Of a stretch of DNA of 64,000 nucleotides, positions 45,005-54,700 are shown in pieces; within the stretch, counting starts at the first letter, position 1; each line of letters begins with the position of its first letter. The position numbers and the translations under genes are program-made. The DNA is from JADJOY01 sp046331705 [NCBI: bacterium]. Lineage in GTDB: Bacteria; JADJOY01. The DNA lies in contig JAXLQJ010000041.1 of NCBI GenBank assembly GCA_046331705.1, positions 4,060 to 68,059 on the forward strand, in the 5' to 3' direction. The notes beneath the pieces are model-generated. The model was given only the letters and a program-made list of their open reading frames with translations, had not been told where the DNA came from and made no database searches.

Positions 45005-46387
45005 TCAGGGTTGGACGGCCAGGAACGTCGGCGTGCCCGGCAGCTCCGTGACGCGGGCGCGGGTATCGGGCTGATCGACGATCGTGAGCTGCCCCGGATC
45101 GGTGGCGTGCGCGAGCAGCAGGAACTGGCCGGTCGTGCCGACGAGTGGTCGGAAGGCGACCACGTCGGGCGCGACCGTGAGCGACTTCTTCTCGGTCTTG
45201 TCGAGCTGGTCGTAGCCACGCAGCACGTTCGACTCGGTGGTCGCCCACACCAGGGTCTCGGAGGCCGTCACCAGCACCGCGAGGCGGGTGGCGTCTCCCG
45301 CCACCGGGATCGACGCGATGACGAACGCGCCGGTGCCGTCGACCAGGTCGATGGTGTGATTGGTCCGGCTGAGGACGAAGAGCGTGGTACCGCTCAGCAC
45401 CATGTCGATCGGGTCGGGGCCGACCGCCACCCGCTCGGTGATCGTGCGGGTGGACGGGTCGACGAACGCGACTCGCGCGTCCGCGCGTTCGAGAACGAAC
45501 GCCTTCGAGGTGAGCTGATTCATGATGAGCGGTCCCGGGTTCGCACCCAGGTCCACGCGCCCCAGCTCGGCGGGAGTCGCGGAGTCGGCATCGTAGAACA
45601 CGACCGCCGGCGCATCCGGCGCGAGCGCCACCACCACCGTGCCGTCGGTGGTGGCCTCGAGGGCGGAGACACGGCTGCCGGCATCGACGGTGGCGCGCAC
45701 CGCCGGGGTCGCCGACTCGAGGACCTCGATGGTCCCGTCGAGGTGCCCGATCCAGGCCTCGGTGCGATCGCTCGCGAGCTCGTCGATGGTGGGAACGATG
45801 GTGTCGAAGACCAGCGCCGACGGGCTCGGCGCCAACCCCACGCGCGCGTCGAGCGCGCTCGCGGCGGAGTCGAAGCGCCAGGCGAACCCGCCGGCCTCGT
45901 CGTCACCCAAGAGCCAGGCGAGCGAGCCATCCGGCGAGAAGCGCGCGGCGCGCGGCGCGCCGGACGCCGGGAGCACCGCCTGAACCAAGCCGGTGTGGGT
46001 GTCGAAGACGGTCACGCCGTCGGACGCCTCGGTGCCGACCAGCAGCCAGGGGCCGATCACGCGGAACGGCACGCGCCCGCTCTCGACTCCGCCCACGCTG
46101 ACGACCACGTCGCCGGTCACCGCGCCGGACGGCACGCGCACGTGGATCTCGGTGGGCTCGATGGAGATCACCGACGACGACGGTGCGACGACCCCGCCGA
46201 ACGAGATGCGCGTCTGCGAGAAGTCGTCGACGAAATTCGTCCCGACGATCGTGACCTCGGTGCCCTCCTGCCCTTCGGGCGGGCTGACTTCGAGCAGGTC
46301 TGGGCGGTCGATGTGGATACAGCCGATCGCACCCGCGCAGGCGGCGGCGCACACGGCCACGAGGAGGTGCCGGACGAATCGTTGCAT
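45005..46387 (-). CDS. TIG/IPT-domain lipoprotein with propeller-like repeats
   Basis: A 460-residue lipoprotein. The signal peptide ends in a lipobox (GAIGC, Cys about 23). An IPT/TIG immunoglobulin-like domain follows (LLEVSPPEGQEGTEVTIVG, SGAVTGDVVVSVGGVES), then about 330 residues of YVTN-type beta-propeller blades (VFDTHTGLVQAVLPASG, ARVAFVDPSTRTITERVAV, TIDLVDGTGAFVIASIPV). It is a surface- or periplasm-exposed binding protein with an unknown ligand. The ATG at 46387 is the only start compatible with the signal peptide. It is convergent with ntrY and divergent from the Wzy-like gene. Confidence 0.78.
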   Translation of the reverse strand: MQRFVRHLLVAVCAAACAGAIGCIHIDRPDLLEVSPPEGQEGTEVTIVGTNFVDDFSQTRISFGGVVAPSSSVISIEPTEIHVRVPSGAVTGDVVVSVGGVESGRVPFRVIGPWLLVGTEASDGVTVFDTHTGLVQAVLPASGAPRAARFSPDGSLAWLLGDDEAGGFAWRFDSAASALDARVGLAPSPSALVFDTIVPTIDELASDRTEAWIGHLDGTIEVLESATPAVRATVDAGSRVSALEATTDGTVVVALAPDAPAVVFYDADSATPAELGRVDLGANPGPLIMNQLTSKAFVLERADARVAFVDPSTRTITERVAVGPDPIDMVLSGTTLFVLSRTNHTIDLVDGTGAFVIASIPVAGDATRLAVLVTASETLVWATTESNVLRGYDQLDKTEKKSLTVAPDVVAFRPLVGTTGQFLLLAHATDPGQLTIVDQPDTRARVTELPGTPTFLAVQP

Positions 46388-46570
46388 GAGGGCTCGCGGG
46401 AGAAGGACGCTGGTTCGCGAACGAGCGCCGCTCGGTCTACCGGCTGAACCCGCACGCGGCAAGCGAATCGCGTCCGCCGCGCGCCCGCTTCGTGGCCAGG
46501 ACGCACGAAGCGATGGCACAATCGTCGCGGGCGCCGCGGCACTCGCGTCGCACCCGTTCACGAGGCCCGA

Positions 46571-48154
46571 TTGACCCGCGCCGCCGCTCTCCGCGAGCTC
46601 ACTCGTTTCCGCTTCGATGGCCTCGCGGCGCTGGTCTACGGCGCCGTGTTCGCGCTGATGTTCCTGCTCATGGGGGTGGCCACCCAGCTGCCGCCGCTCT
46701 GGATGATCCTGGTCATGGCCGGGTTCCTGGCGGGCATGGTCTTCCTGGCGCTTCCCGAGAAGCGGTTGGCGCTGTGGACCTTCTATCTGCTCACCGTGCC
46801 GCTCGGCGCGGCGAAGTGGGTGACGACGGCTCCCACGTTCTTCTTCGGCGAGAACCCCGACGGCTTGGTGCTCTACATCTCGGACATGCCGTTGATCGTG
46901 CTGTTCGTGTGGTGGGGCGCCGAGCTCTGCCTGGGCAAGGCACGGGTGGTGCGCTCGCCGATCTTCTTCCCGTACCTGGCGTGCCTGCTGTGGCGCGCGG
47001 CCACGATCGTGGTGGCGCGGGACAAGTCGCTGGCGGCTTGGAACATCGTGATGCACGTGAAGTTCTTCCTGATCTTCGCGTGGGCTTCGAGCCACCTCAC
47101 GGATCGGCGGTCGATCTTCCTCACCCTCGGCTGCTTGCTCTTCGACCTCATCCTGCAAGGGGGTCTCAACACCCTCTCGTACTTCATCAAGGGCGTCGTC
47201 TCGATCTTCGGCCTCATCAAGTACGACTGGCAGCGCATCGGCGGCGAGAACATCTTCCGCGCCACCGGCACCATCGGGCCGCACAACGTCCAATGCCACT
47301 TCTACGAGATGGTCATGCCGCTCGGCATGATCCTGCTCTACTTCTCGAAGAACGGCTGGGTGAAGTTCCTGAGCCTCCTGGGCATCGCTCTCGCCAGCAT
47401 CGGCACGGTCTTCACGTTCTCCCGCGGTGGCTGGGTGTCCGTGGGCCTCTCGATGACCGTCGTCACGCTCTTGCTCTACCGAAGGCGTCTGCTCAGCACC
47501 ACGGTGCTCTCGCTGCTGGTGATCGCCACGGTGCTCGCCGGCGCGGCGTTCCTCCTCGGGCCCGACAACGTGATCCAGAAGCGCATCACCCAATCGCAGG
47601 CCATCGCGACCACCTCCCGCTGGCACATGCTCGGCGTGGGCATTCGCATGGTCGCGGCGAATCCCGTGATGGGAGTCGGCGCGAACCAAGCCGCCGAGCA
47701 GCTTCAGGAATACTTCCCGCTGGGTGTGCCGCGCGAGTGCTGGTACGAGATCGAGGTTCGGCTCTTCGAGCACAAGCGCTTCATCATCCCGATCCACAAC
47801 AAATACCTGATGAGCGCCGCCGAGCTCGGCATCGGCGGCATGATGCTGTGGATCTTCTTCCTGTATCGCTACCTGTCGACCTCGGTCACCGTGATGCGCT
47901 GCCGCCACGAATGGATCGCCGCGCTCGGGACCTGGTTCCTGGCCTCCAACGTCGGCCTCTTCTTCCACAACATGCTCTCCGAGTTCTCCTACGGAACCGT
48001 CCTCGAGATCTTCTACATGCTGCCGGGACTGCTGTCGGGGATCTGGCAGTGGGGCGTCGATACCGGCGACATCGTTCCCGTGGCGCGCCGCAGCCGCCGC
48101 GCTGCACCTCGGCCCGCGCGACCCGAGCTGGCGCCAGAACCCGTGCCCGCGTGA
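46571..48154 (+). CDS. O-antigen ligase / Wzy-like polymerase membrane protein
   Basis: A 527-residue protein with about eleven transmembrane helices. A large loop contains VFTFSRGGWVSVG upstream and, further on, GVGANQAAEQLQEYF and PIHNKYLMSAAELG, the landmarks of the Wzy_C/O-antigen ligase superfamily. It polymerises or ligates polysaccharide on the periplasmic face. The GumC-like protein at 39850 would be a plausible co-polymerase. The start is a TTG at 46571 (GAGG nearby); no better start exists before the first helix. It is coupled by GTGA to the radical SAM gene. Confidence 0.8.
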   Translation: MTRAAALRELTRFRFDGLAALVYGAVFALMFLLMGVATQLPPLWMILVMAGFLAGMVFLALPEKRLALWTFYLLTVPLGAAKWVTTAPTFFFGENPDGLVLYISDMPLIVLFVWWGAELCLGKARVVRSPIFFPYLACLLWRAATIVVARDKSLAAWNIVMHVKFFLIFAWASSHLTDRRSIFLTLGCLLFDLILQGGLNTLSYFIKGVVSIFGLIKYDWQRIGGENIFRATGTIGPHNVQCHFYEMVMPLGMILLYFSKNGWVKFLSLLGIALASIGTVFTFSRGGWVSVGLSMTVVTLLLYRRRLLSTTVLSLLVIATVLAGAAFLLGPDNVIQKRITQSQAIATTSRWHMLGVGIRMVAANPVMGVGANQAAEQLQEYFPLGVPRECWYEIEVRLFEHKRFIIPIHNKYLMSAAELGIGGMMLWIFFLYRYLSTSVTVMRCRHEWIAALGTWFLASNVGLFFHNMLSEFSYGTVLEIFYMLPGLLSGIWQWGVDTGDIVPVARRSRRAAPRPARPELAPEPVPA

Positions 48155-49230
48155 GCCCGAGTCGGCTCGAGGTCGCGGCTCTCGCGGAACGCGTCCGCGA
48201 TGCCGCGCGACACTACGGGCCACGCAAGCTCGCGAATGCGCTGGGCGCGGAGCTCGGATACCGGCTGCGCACCCGCGATCCGATCGGCGATCCCACGGCG
48301 CTGATCGTCGACCTCACCACTCACTGTCAGCTGCGCTGTCCGCTCTGTCCCACCGGGCTCGCACGCGAGGGACGCGCGCGCCAGCACATCCCGGTCGAGG
48401 CGTTTCGACGGCTCGTCGATCGCTATGCGCGGACCTCGCTCAGGCTCTTCCTCACGGACTGGGGCGAGCCGTTGCTCCATCCCCAGGCGGCCGAGCTCAT
48501 CGCCTACGCCGAGGCGCGCGGGCTCTGGACTGCGATCTCCACCAACGGGCTCTTCCTACCCGACGAGCTCGCGGCCGGCTTGGTGGCGGCGCGGCTCTCC
48601 CACGCCACCTTCTCGATCGACGGCGCGACCCAGGAGTCCTACGCGCGCTACCGGGTGCGCGGCGAGCTCGACACCGTCCTCGCGAACCTCACGCGCCTGG
48701 TCGCGGCGCGCAATCACGCCGGCTCGCGCCGTCCCCACGTGACCTGGCAATTCCTGGTGTTCCGGCACAACCAGCACGAGGTCGACGCGGCGCGCGCCAA
48801 GGCCCGCGAGCTCGGCGTGGCGTTCGACGCCCGCGGCGCGGGCCTCGGCGTGCACGGCGAGACTCCGCACCGAGCGCCGAGCTCGCCCGAGGCGCTCGCG
48901 TGGCTCGTGGACGATCCGCGCTGGCCCGAATCCCACGCTTACTTCGACGCTTCGCGGCCGTACCTGGAGGACCGCCACTGCTGGTGGCTCTGGAAGGCCT
49001 TGGTGGTCTCGCCCAACGGCTCGGCGCCCCCCTGCTGCTGCACCTTCGAGGAGCGCGACGACGTCGGCAACGTGTTCACCGACGACCCCGAGCGCGTGCG
49101 GCGCTCGCCGCGCGCGCGGCGGATGCGCGCGGTCTTCCGTCGCGAGGCGCTGCCACCGGGCGAGCCGGTGGTGTGCGAGAGCTGCGACGTCTTCCGGCGC
49201 GCCGAGGAACACGCGCACCCTCCGGCATGA
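48151..49230 (+). CDS. radical SAM/SPASM-type protein
   Basis: A 359-residue radical SAM enzyme. The cluster motif is Cys59, Cys63, Cys66 in CQLRCPLCP, followed by FLTDWGEPLLHPQAAELI and FSIDGATQESYARYR. C-terminal cysteines (PPCCCTF and VCESCDVF) fit a SPASM-like auxiliary-cluster domain. This group includes enzymes next to polysaccharide genes whose substrates are mostly unknown. The start is the GTG at 48151, overlapping the Wzy-like stop. The coupling suggests a step in sugar or polymer modification. Confidence 0.82.
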   Translation: MSPSRLEVAALAERVRDAARHYGPRKLANALGAELGYRLRTRDPIGDPTALIVDLTTHCQLRCPLCPTGLAREGRARQHIPVEAFRRLVDRYARTSLRLFLTDWGEPLLHPQAAELIAYAEARGLWTAISTNGLFLPDELAAGLVAARLSHATFSIDGATQESYARYRVRGELDTVLANLTRLVAARNHAGSRRPHVTWQFLVFRHNQHEVDAARAKARELGVAFDARGAGLGVHGETPHRAPSSPEALAWLVDDPRWPESHAYFDASRPYLEDRHCWWLWKALVVSPNGSAPPCCCTFEERDDVGNVFTDDPERVRRSPRARRMRAVFRREALPPGEPVVCESCDVFRRAEEHAHPPA

Positions 49231-49342
49231 CCGAGCCCACCATCGCTCGCGCGCGACGCCGCGCGGGCGATCGCGACCGCGGGACGCGCCGCCGCCCCGT
49301 CGAGACGAACGCGGACCGACGCCCGAGCCGGCGCGGCCCCCG

Positions 49343-50158
49343 CTACTCGTCGTCGAAGCGCACGGGGGCGAGCTGATCGGAGCGAACCCAGCCTTCGCGC
49401 CCGTCGGCGCGACGGATGCGTCGATAGGCGCCGTCCCGTGCCGTCACCACCACCTCCGTCCCTTCCGACGACGCGAACGCGACGGGCTGACTGCCACTCG
49501 GTGCGGCCCGCACCTCGGCGTCGCCGTTGACCACGACCTGGGCGTCCACGCGGGTGAGCACGTAGTGCTTCACGCCCCACGACGCACCCATCAGCACCAG
49601 CAACCCGGCGGCGACGAACGTCGCCGCGCCGCTGGCGACGCTTCCCGACGCGACGCGCCAGGTGACGGCGGCGCACAGCGACACCCAGGCGACCACGGCG
49701 GCGATCGCGAGCTCGCGATGGGTCGCCAGGTCGTACCAGAACGCGAGGCTGCGCACGGCGTAGAGCGGCCCTTTCGCGCCCACCGGCTCGGCGACCTGAC
49801 CGCGCGCGACGGCGAGGTTGTGCCGCAGATCGGGATCGCGCGGCAGGAACAGCTCCGCACGCCGGTAGGCGCGAATGGCCTCGCCCAGCGAGTCGCGCTT
49901 CAGATACGTGTTGCCGAGGTGGAAGAAGAGCACCCCGTTCCGCCAGCCCGCGACGGCCAGCCCCTCGAACAGGCCCTGCGCGCGGTCGTAGCGGCCGTCG
50001 AGATAGGCCTGGACGCCCGCCGCAAAATCCTTCGCGAGCGCGTCGGAGGCCTCGCCTGGCACCGGCCGCTCCGCCGCGGCCCACGCGCCGCACGTGAGCG
50101 CCAACCACGCGCACGCCACCCGCACCGCCGTGCGTCCGCTCGCTCGTCCGCGTTTCAA
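49343..50158 (-). CDS. batE: BatE-like protein: TPR, two membrane helices, SH3-like domain
   Basis: A 271-residue protein. A signal peptide is followed by TPR repeats (AAGVQAYLDGRYDRAQGLFEGL, VLFFHLGNTYLKRDSLGEAI), then hydrophobic helices at about 150-170 and 180-200, and a C-terminal bacterial SH3 domain (AEVRAAPSGSQPVAFASSEG, GWVRSDQLAPVRF). This TPR-TM-SH3 plan is characteristic of BatE-type aerotolerance proteins. The start is a TTG at 50158 overlapping the BatD stop (TTGA). It is the last gene of the Bat operon and probably scaffolds the complex at the periplasmic side. Confidence 0.82.
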   Translation of the reverse strand: MKRGRASGRTAVRVACAWLALTCGAWAAAERPVPGEASDALAKDFAAGVQAYLDGRYDRAQGLFEGLAVAGWRNGVLFFHLGNTYLKRDSLGEAIRAYRRAELFLPRDPDLRHNLAVARGQVAEPVGAKGPLYAVRSLAFWYDLATHRELAIAAVVAWVSLCAAVTWRVASGSVASGAATFVAAGLLVLMGASWGVKHYVLTRVDAQVVVNGDAEVRAAPSGSQPVAFASSEGTEVVVTARDGAYRRIRRADGREGWVRSDQLAPVRFDDE

Positions 50159-51771
50159 GTCGCGCCCCCCCGGGCTCCGGTCCTGAGCTCGTCGTCGATG
50201 CGCGCGATCAGCGTGCGTGCGCGCTCCACGGTGTCGGCGCGGCCGTCACCGGCGCCAGCAGCGCCGCTCGCCGCGGCGTTGCGTGCCCAGCGCTTGAGCT
50301 CGCAAGCCACCAGCAGCTCGCGCACCTCGCCCGCCGTGGCCTTGTTCAAGCCGCCGTCGCTCAGCCGCGACTCGACCTCCTCCGGCGTCAGCACGCCGGG
50401 CGGAAAGTCGACCTTGGCGGCGACGAAGTCGCGGATCACGCGACCGACCTGCTCGTAGAAGAGCGACGCTTCGCCCTCGGTGCGCTCGGCCCGCTCGAGC
50501 TCGTGCTTGGCGCGCCGGAGGGCCCCCCGTTCCCGTGCCCAGCGCGGGTCCGCGGCAGCGCGGCGGGCGCGCTGGATCTGGAAGATCGCGCCACCCGCGC
50601 CGAGCAACGCGGCCACCGCCGCCGCCCAGCCGATCGCGCCGGGGCCGGCCAGCGGATCGACCACCGTGGCGCGCGGCAGCGAGGCGTGGACGCTGCGGAT
50701 CACGTCCGAGTCGTCGACTCCGCGGCCGCTTCCGCTCGTCGCGGCGCTGCCGAGGCCGCGTCCGACGCGCACGCTCAATGCCTCGCTGGCGGCCTCCTTG
50801 AGCCTGCCGAGCGCCGGGTCGACGTACGGCACCGTGATCGGCGGGATCTGGAACTCGCCCGCCCGGGAGCCGAGCAGCGCGAGCTTGAAGGTCTTGCGCG
50901 CCCGGAACGCGCCCGCGGGCTCCAGCACCCATTCGGTGACCGGCTGGTCCGCGACCACCTGGAAGGAGTCGAGCCCGGCGACCCGCGGCGAGGCGATCGC
51001 TGCATCGTCGCCGTAGCTCTGGACCTCGATCGTCAGCGTGGCGGGTTGTCCCTTCTTCACGCTCACGGGCGCGATGGCGGCCGAGATCTCGGTCTCGCCG
51101 ACCGGGGCGCGGCCATCACCGGGCACGGGACGCGCATCGATGCGGATCGGCTGGGTGCGGCCTTCACCAGGAATGGAGCGGCCGCTGTAGAAATCCTCGA
51201 ACATCGAGCCGGCGCCCTCGGCGCTCGCGCCGAGCTTGATCCGGCACGTGAACGACGCGGGGCCGATCTCGCTCGCGCCGGTGCGCGTCGCGAAGAGCGG
51301 TGCCCGGTACTCGTGCACGCGATACGCGACGCCGCTCTCGTTGGTCGAATAGTCGGACTCCACGAACGGCTGTGCTTGCTTCAGCCCAACCAGCTCGGGT
51401 GCGGTGAACTCGAGCTTGTAGATCGGCACGGCGCTCGAGATCTGGATCACCAGCACGACCTGCTGCCCGACGAAGGGCGTGCGATCGGAGACTTGCGCGC
51501 GCAGGAACACGCGCCCGCCTTCCCCGGTGGACTCGAGCGTCTGCGCCGGCGCGTCGACCGTACCGGGCTCGTCCCGCTGCGCCCGCTCGCGGCGCCCATG
51601 GCGCGTGACATCCGGGCGGCCGTCCGGACCCACGCGCGAGCGCGCCGTGGCTGCGTCGGCCACCACCAACGCACCGAGCAACGCGCACGTCACCAGCGCG
51701 CACAGCTGCGGCCCGCGCACACGGCGGGCCCGACGCTCACCAATCGATTCCGACCGCACCGTCACCGCCAT
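50155..51771 (-). CDS. batD: BatD-like protein
   Basis: A 538-residue protein. A signal sequence (LCALVTCALLGALVVADA) leads into beta-rich BatD domains: RVFLRAQVSDRTPFVGQQV, VYKL-type strands, ATLTIEVQSYGDDAAIASPR and FKLALLGSRAGEFQIPPI. A single helix at about 375-393 (GWAAAVAALLGAGGAIF) is followed by a cytoplasmic helical tail. BatD (BAM-like) proteins are predicted periplasmic partners of BatA and BatB. The ATG at 51771 lies inside the end of the giant BatC gene (35-bp overlap). It ends in a TTGA overlap with batE. Confidence 0.88.
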   Translation of the reverse strand: MAVTVRSESIGERRARRVRGPQLCALVTCALLGALVVADAATARSRVGPDGRPDVTRHGRRERAQRDEPGTVDAPAQTLESTGEGGRVFLRAQVSDRTPFVGQQVVLVIQISSAVPIYKLEFTAPELVGLKQAQPFVESDYSTNESGVAYRVHEYRAPLFATRTGASEIGPASFTCRIKLGASAEGAGSMFEDFYSGRSIPGEGRTQPIRIDARPVPGDGRAPVGETEISAAIAPVSVKKGQPATLTIEVQSYGDDAAIASPRVAGLDSFQVVADQPVTEWVLEPAGAFRARKTFKLALLGSRAGEFQIPPITVPYVDPALGRLKEAASEALSVRVGRGLGSAATSGSGRGVDDSDVIRSVHASLPRATVVDPLAGPGAIGWAAAVAALLGAGGAIFQIQRARRAAADPRWARERGALRRAKHELERAERTEGEASLFYEQVGRVIRDFVAAKVDFPPGVLTPEEVESRLSDGGLNKATAGEVRELLVACELKRWARNAAASGAAGAGDGRADTVERARTLIARIDDELRTGARGGAT

Positions 51772-54700
51772 GACCGTCCTGTGAGTCTCCCTCGCCCGAC
51801 GAGCTCTTGCTCGGGCGCCGCTGCTCGCCCGGCAAGCTGTCGAGGATTCGTTGCGCATCCTCGGCCGCCTGCTCGCCCTCGTCCTTGGCGTCGGGCTTGC
51901 GCTCGTTGCCGTGCCCCTGGCCGGCGTTCGCCGACGAATCGTTGCTCTTCTCGCTCTGGAGCCCTTCCCGGCCCGACTCCTTCTCTCCCTTCGCCGGCGG
52001 AACCTTCTCCTGCGGCGCATCGCCGGGGCGCTTCGAGAGCGCGGCGACGTTCGCTTCGATGTCGCCGACCTCGACCTTGGGCTTCGCCCCTCGCTCGCTC
52101 GCGTCGTCCTCGAGCTTGGCGAGCTGCTCGCCCAGCTTGCGCAGCGACTCGGCGAGCTGCTTACGCTCATCGGCGCTCTGCGACTGCTCGAGCTGACGTC
52201 GCACGCGCGCCATCTCGCTGCGAAGCTGCTCGGCGCGCTGTTGCTCGGGACTCTGTTGCGGCTCGGGTGGCCGGTCGGCCATGGCCTGGAGGGCGGCGAG
52301 ATCGAGCTTGAGCTTGCCGACCTGGACCTGACCCTGCTGCCGCTCTGCGGAGCTCGTCGCCTTGCCCACCGCATCCTGCGCCGCCTTGATCTCGAGCTCC
52401 TTGAGCTTGATCTGCGCGTCGACGTCGCGCTGCGGAGTGCCCCCCGCCATCGCCGCCTCGTTCACCTGCATGCGGTCGAGCTCCATCTGCAACTCGAGCG
52501 CCTGCTGCGGATCGCCCGCCTGCGCGATCTCCGCCTTCTTGGCCGCGATCTTGCGCTGCGCCTCCTCACGCGCCGCGGCGAGCTGCTCGGGCGTCATGGC
52601 CTCACGCGGCGGGAGCTGCTGCTGGAGCTGGGCGAGCTGACCCTCGAGGTCGCGCTGCTCGGCTTCGAGCTTGGCGCGCTCCTCGGCGGAGCGCGCCTGA
52701 GCCAGCTTCTTCTGTGTGGCGTCGAGCTTGCGCTCGAGGTCCTCGGCGCGTTGCAGATCCGCCAGCTCCTTCTGCAGCTCCTCGCGTTCCTTCGGGTCCT
52801 TGGTCTTCGCCAGATCTTCCCGCTTCTCGGCGATTCGCTTCGCGAGCTCCGCGGCATCGGGCCGCGGCTCCGGGACCTGAGGCTTCGCCTCGGCGCCGAT
52901 CGCGTCCTCGACCTTGACGAGCGTCGCTTCGAGGTCCCGCTTCTGCGCCTCGAGCTTGCGCCGCTCTTCGGCGGACTTCGCTTGCTCGAGCTTCCGCTCG
53001 GTGTCGTCGAGCTTGCGCTCGAGATCCGCCGCCTGCTCGAGGGCCGCGAGCTCCTGCGCGAGCTGCTCGCGCTGGCGCGGGTCCTTGGCCTTGGCGATCT
53101 CCGTGCGCTTCGCCTCGATCCGTCGTGCCAGGTCCGCGGCGTCCGGTCGCTTCTCGGTACCGGCCTCGTCCTTGTCGGACGCGAGGGATCGTTCGACTCG
53201 CGCGAGCTCGGCGGCTAGCTCGCGCTGCTCCGCCTGCAATTGCTTTCGCTCGTCGGCGGATTTCGCTTGCGTGAGCTTCCGCTCGGTCTCGCCCAGCTTG
53301 CGCTCGAGATCCGCGGCCCGCTCGAGATCCGCCAGCTCTTGCGCCAGCTCCTCGCGCTGGCGCGCGTCCTTCGTCTTCGCCAGGTCGTCGCGCTTCCGTG
53401 CGATCCGCTTCGCCAGCTCGGCCGCGTCCGGACGCTTCTCGGTGCCGGTCTCGTCCTTCTCGGAATCGAGGGATTGCTCGACGCGCGCGAGCTCGGCGCT
53501 GAGCTCGCGCTGCTCCGCCTGCAATCGCTCTCGCTCGTCGGGCGATTTCGCCTGCGCGAGCTTCTTCCCGGTCTCGTCCAGCCTGGCCTTCAGCGCCTCC
53601 GCCAACTGTTGTTCGGCCGCTCGGTCCGGATCGGTCGCGAGCGCGGCTTCCGCCTTGGCCAGCTTCGCTTCCAGGTCGCGCTTCTCCGCGTCGAGCTTGG
53701 CGCGCTCTTCCTTGGACTTGGCCTGCTCCATCTTCTGATCGACCGCGTCGAGCTTCTTCTCGAGCTCACGGGCAGTCGCCAGGTTGGTCATCTGCTCTTT
53801 GCGCACCGCCAGCTCGCGCTTGGCGTCCGCGAGCTGCCGCTCGAGCGCCTCGCGCTCCTTCGGGTCGGTTGCCTCCTTGGCGAGCTTGGTCTCGAGGGTC
53901 GTCACCTCGTCCTCGAGATCGCGGGTGCGGTCCTCGGCGACCTTGCGAAACGCGTCCGTCCGCATGCGCTGCTGCTGCTCGCGCCGCGCGGCGGCCTCGC
54001 GCTCCTTCTTCTCGATCTCCTTCGCCCGCTCGTCGAGCTTCGCCAGCCGATCCTGGATCTCCTGCGCCTGACGCTGGATCTCGGTGCGCTCCTTGCGCTC
54101 CGCGCGTTGCCTGTCCTCGTCGCGCGGATCGAGCTTCTCGCGCGCGGCCTCGAGCTTCTCGCGGGCCTTCGCGGTGTCCGCGAGCTTCGTGCGCGCGTCG
54201 CGCTCCTCCTCGAGCGCCAGCTTCCGCAGCGGGTCGCTCGCACGGGCGATGTCGCGCTCGAGCTCCGTCAGGCGGCGCTCGTTGTTCTTGGCTTGCTCCG
54301 CCGTGAGCTGATCGCGCTTCGCGTCGAGCTCGGCTTGCTGCCGCTCCACGTTGCGCTCGCGCTCCGCCAGCTCTTGCTCGCGCTTGGCGAGCTCGCGCAA
54401 TTGCTCGCGGAGCTGCTCGCTCTGCTGCTGGTCGCGCTGCTCGAGCTCGTCGGGACGGGCGCTCTGCTGTTGCCGATCGCGCTCCGCGGCGAGCTGCGCG
54501 ATCTCGACGCGCATCTCGCCGGCGCGGATTTCCAGGCTGCGCTTCGCCTCGGGCGAGGGCGCATCGGCGAGCGCCTTCTGCGTGGACTTGAGCTCGATCT
54601 CGGCCGCATGGATCCGATCGTTGAGCGACTGCAATCCTTGCTCGCGCAGATCCGACTCGAGCCGCGTGCGCTCGAGACCGAGGTCGCGGCGCTCACGCTC

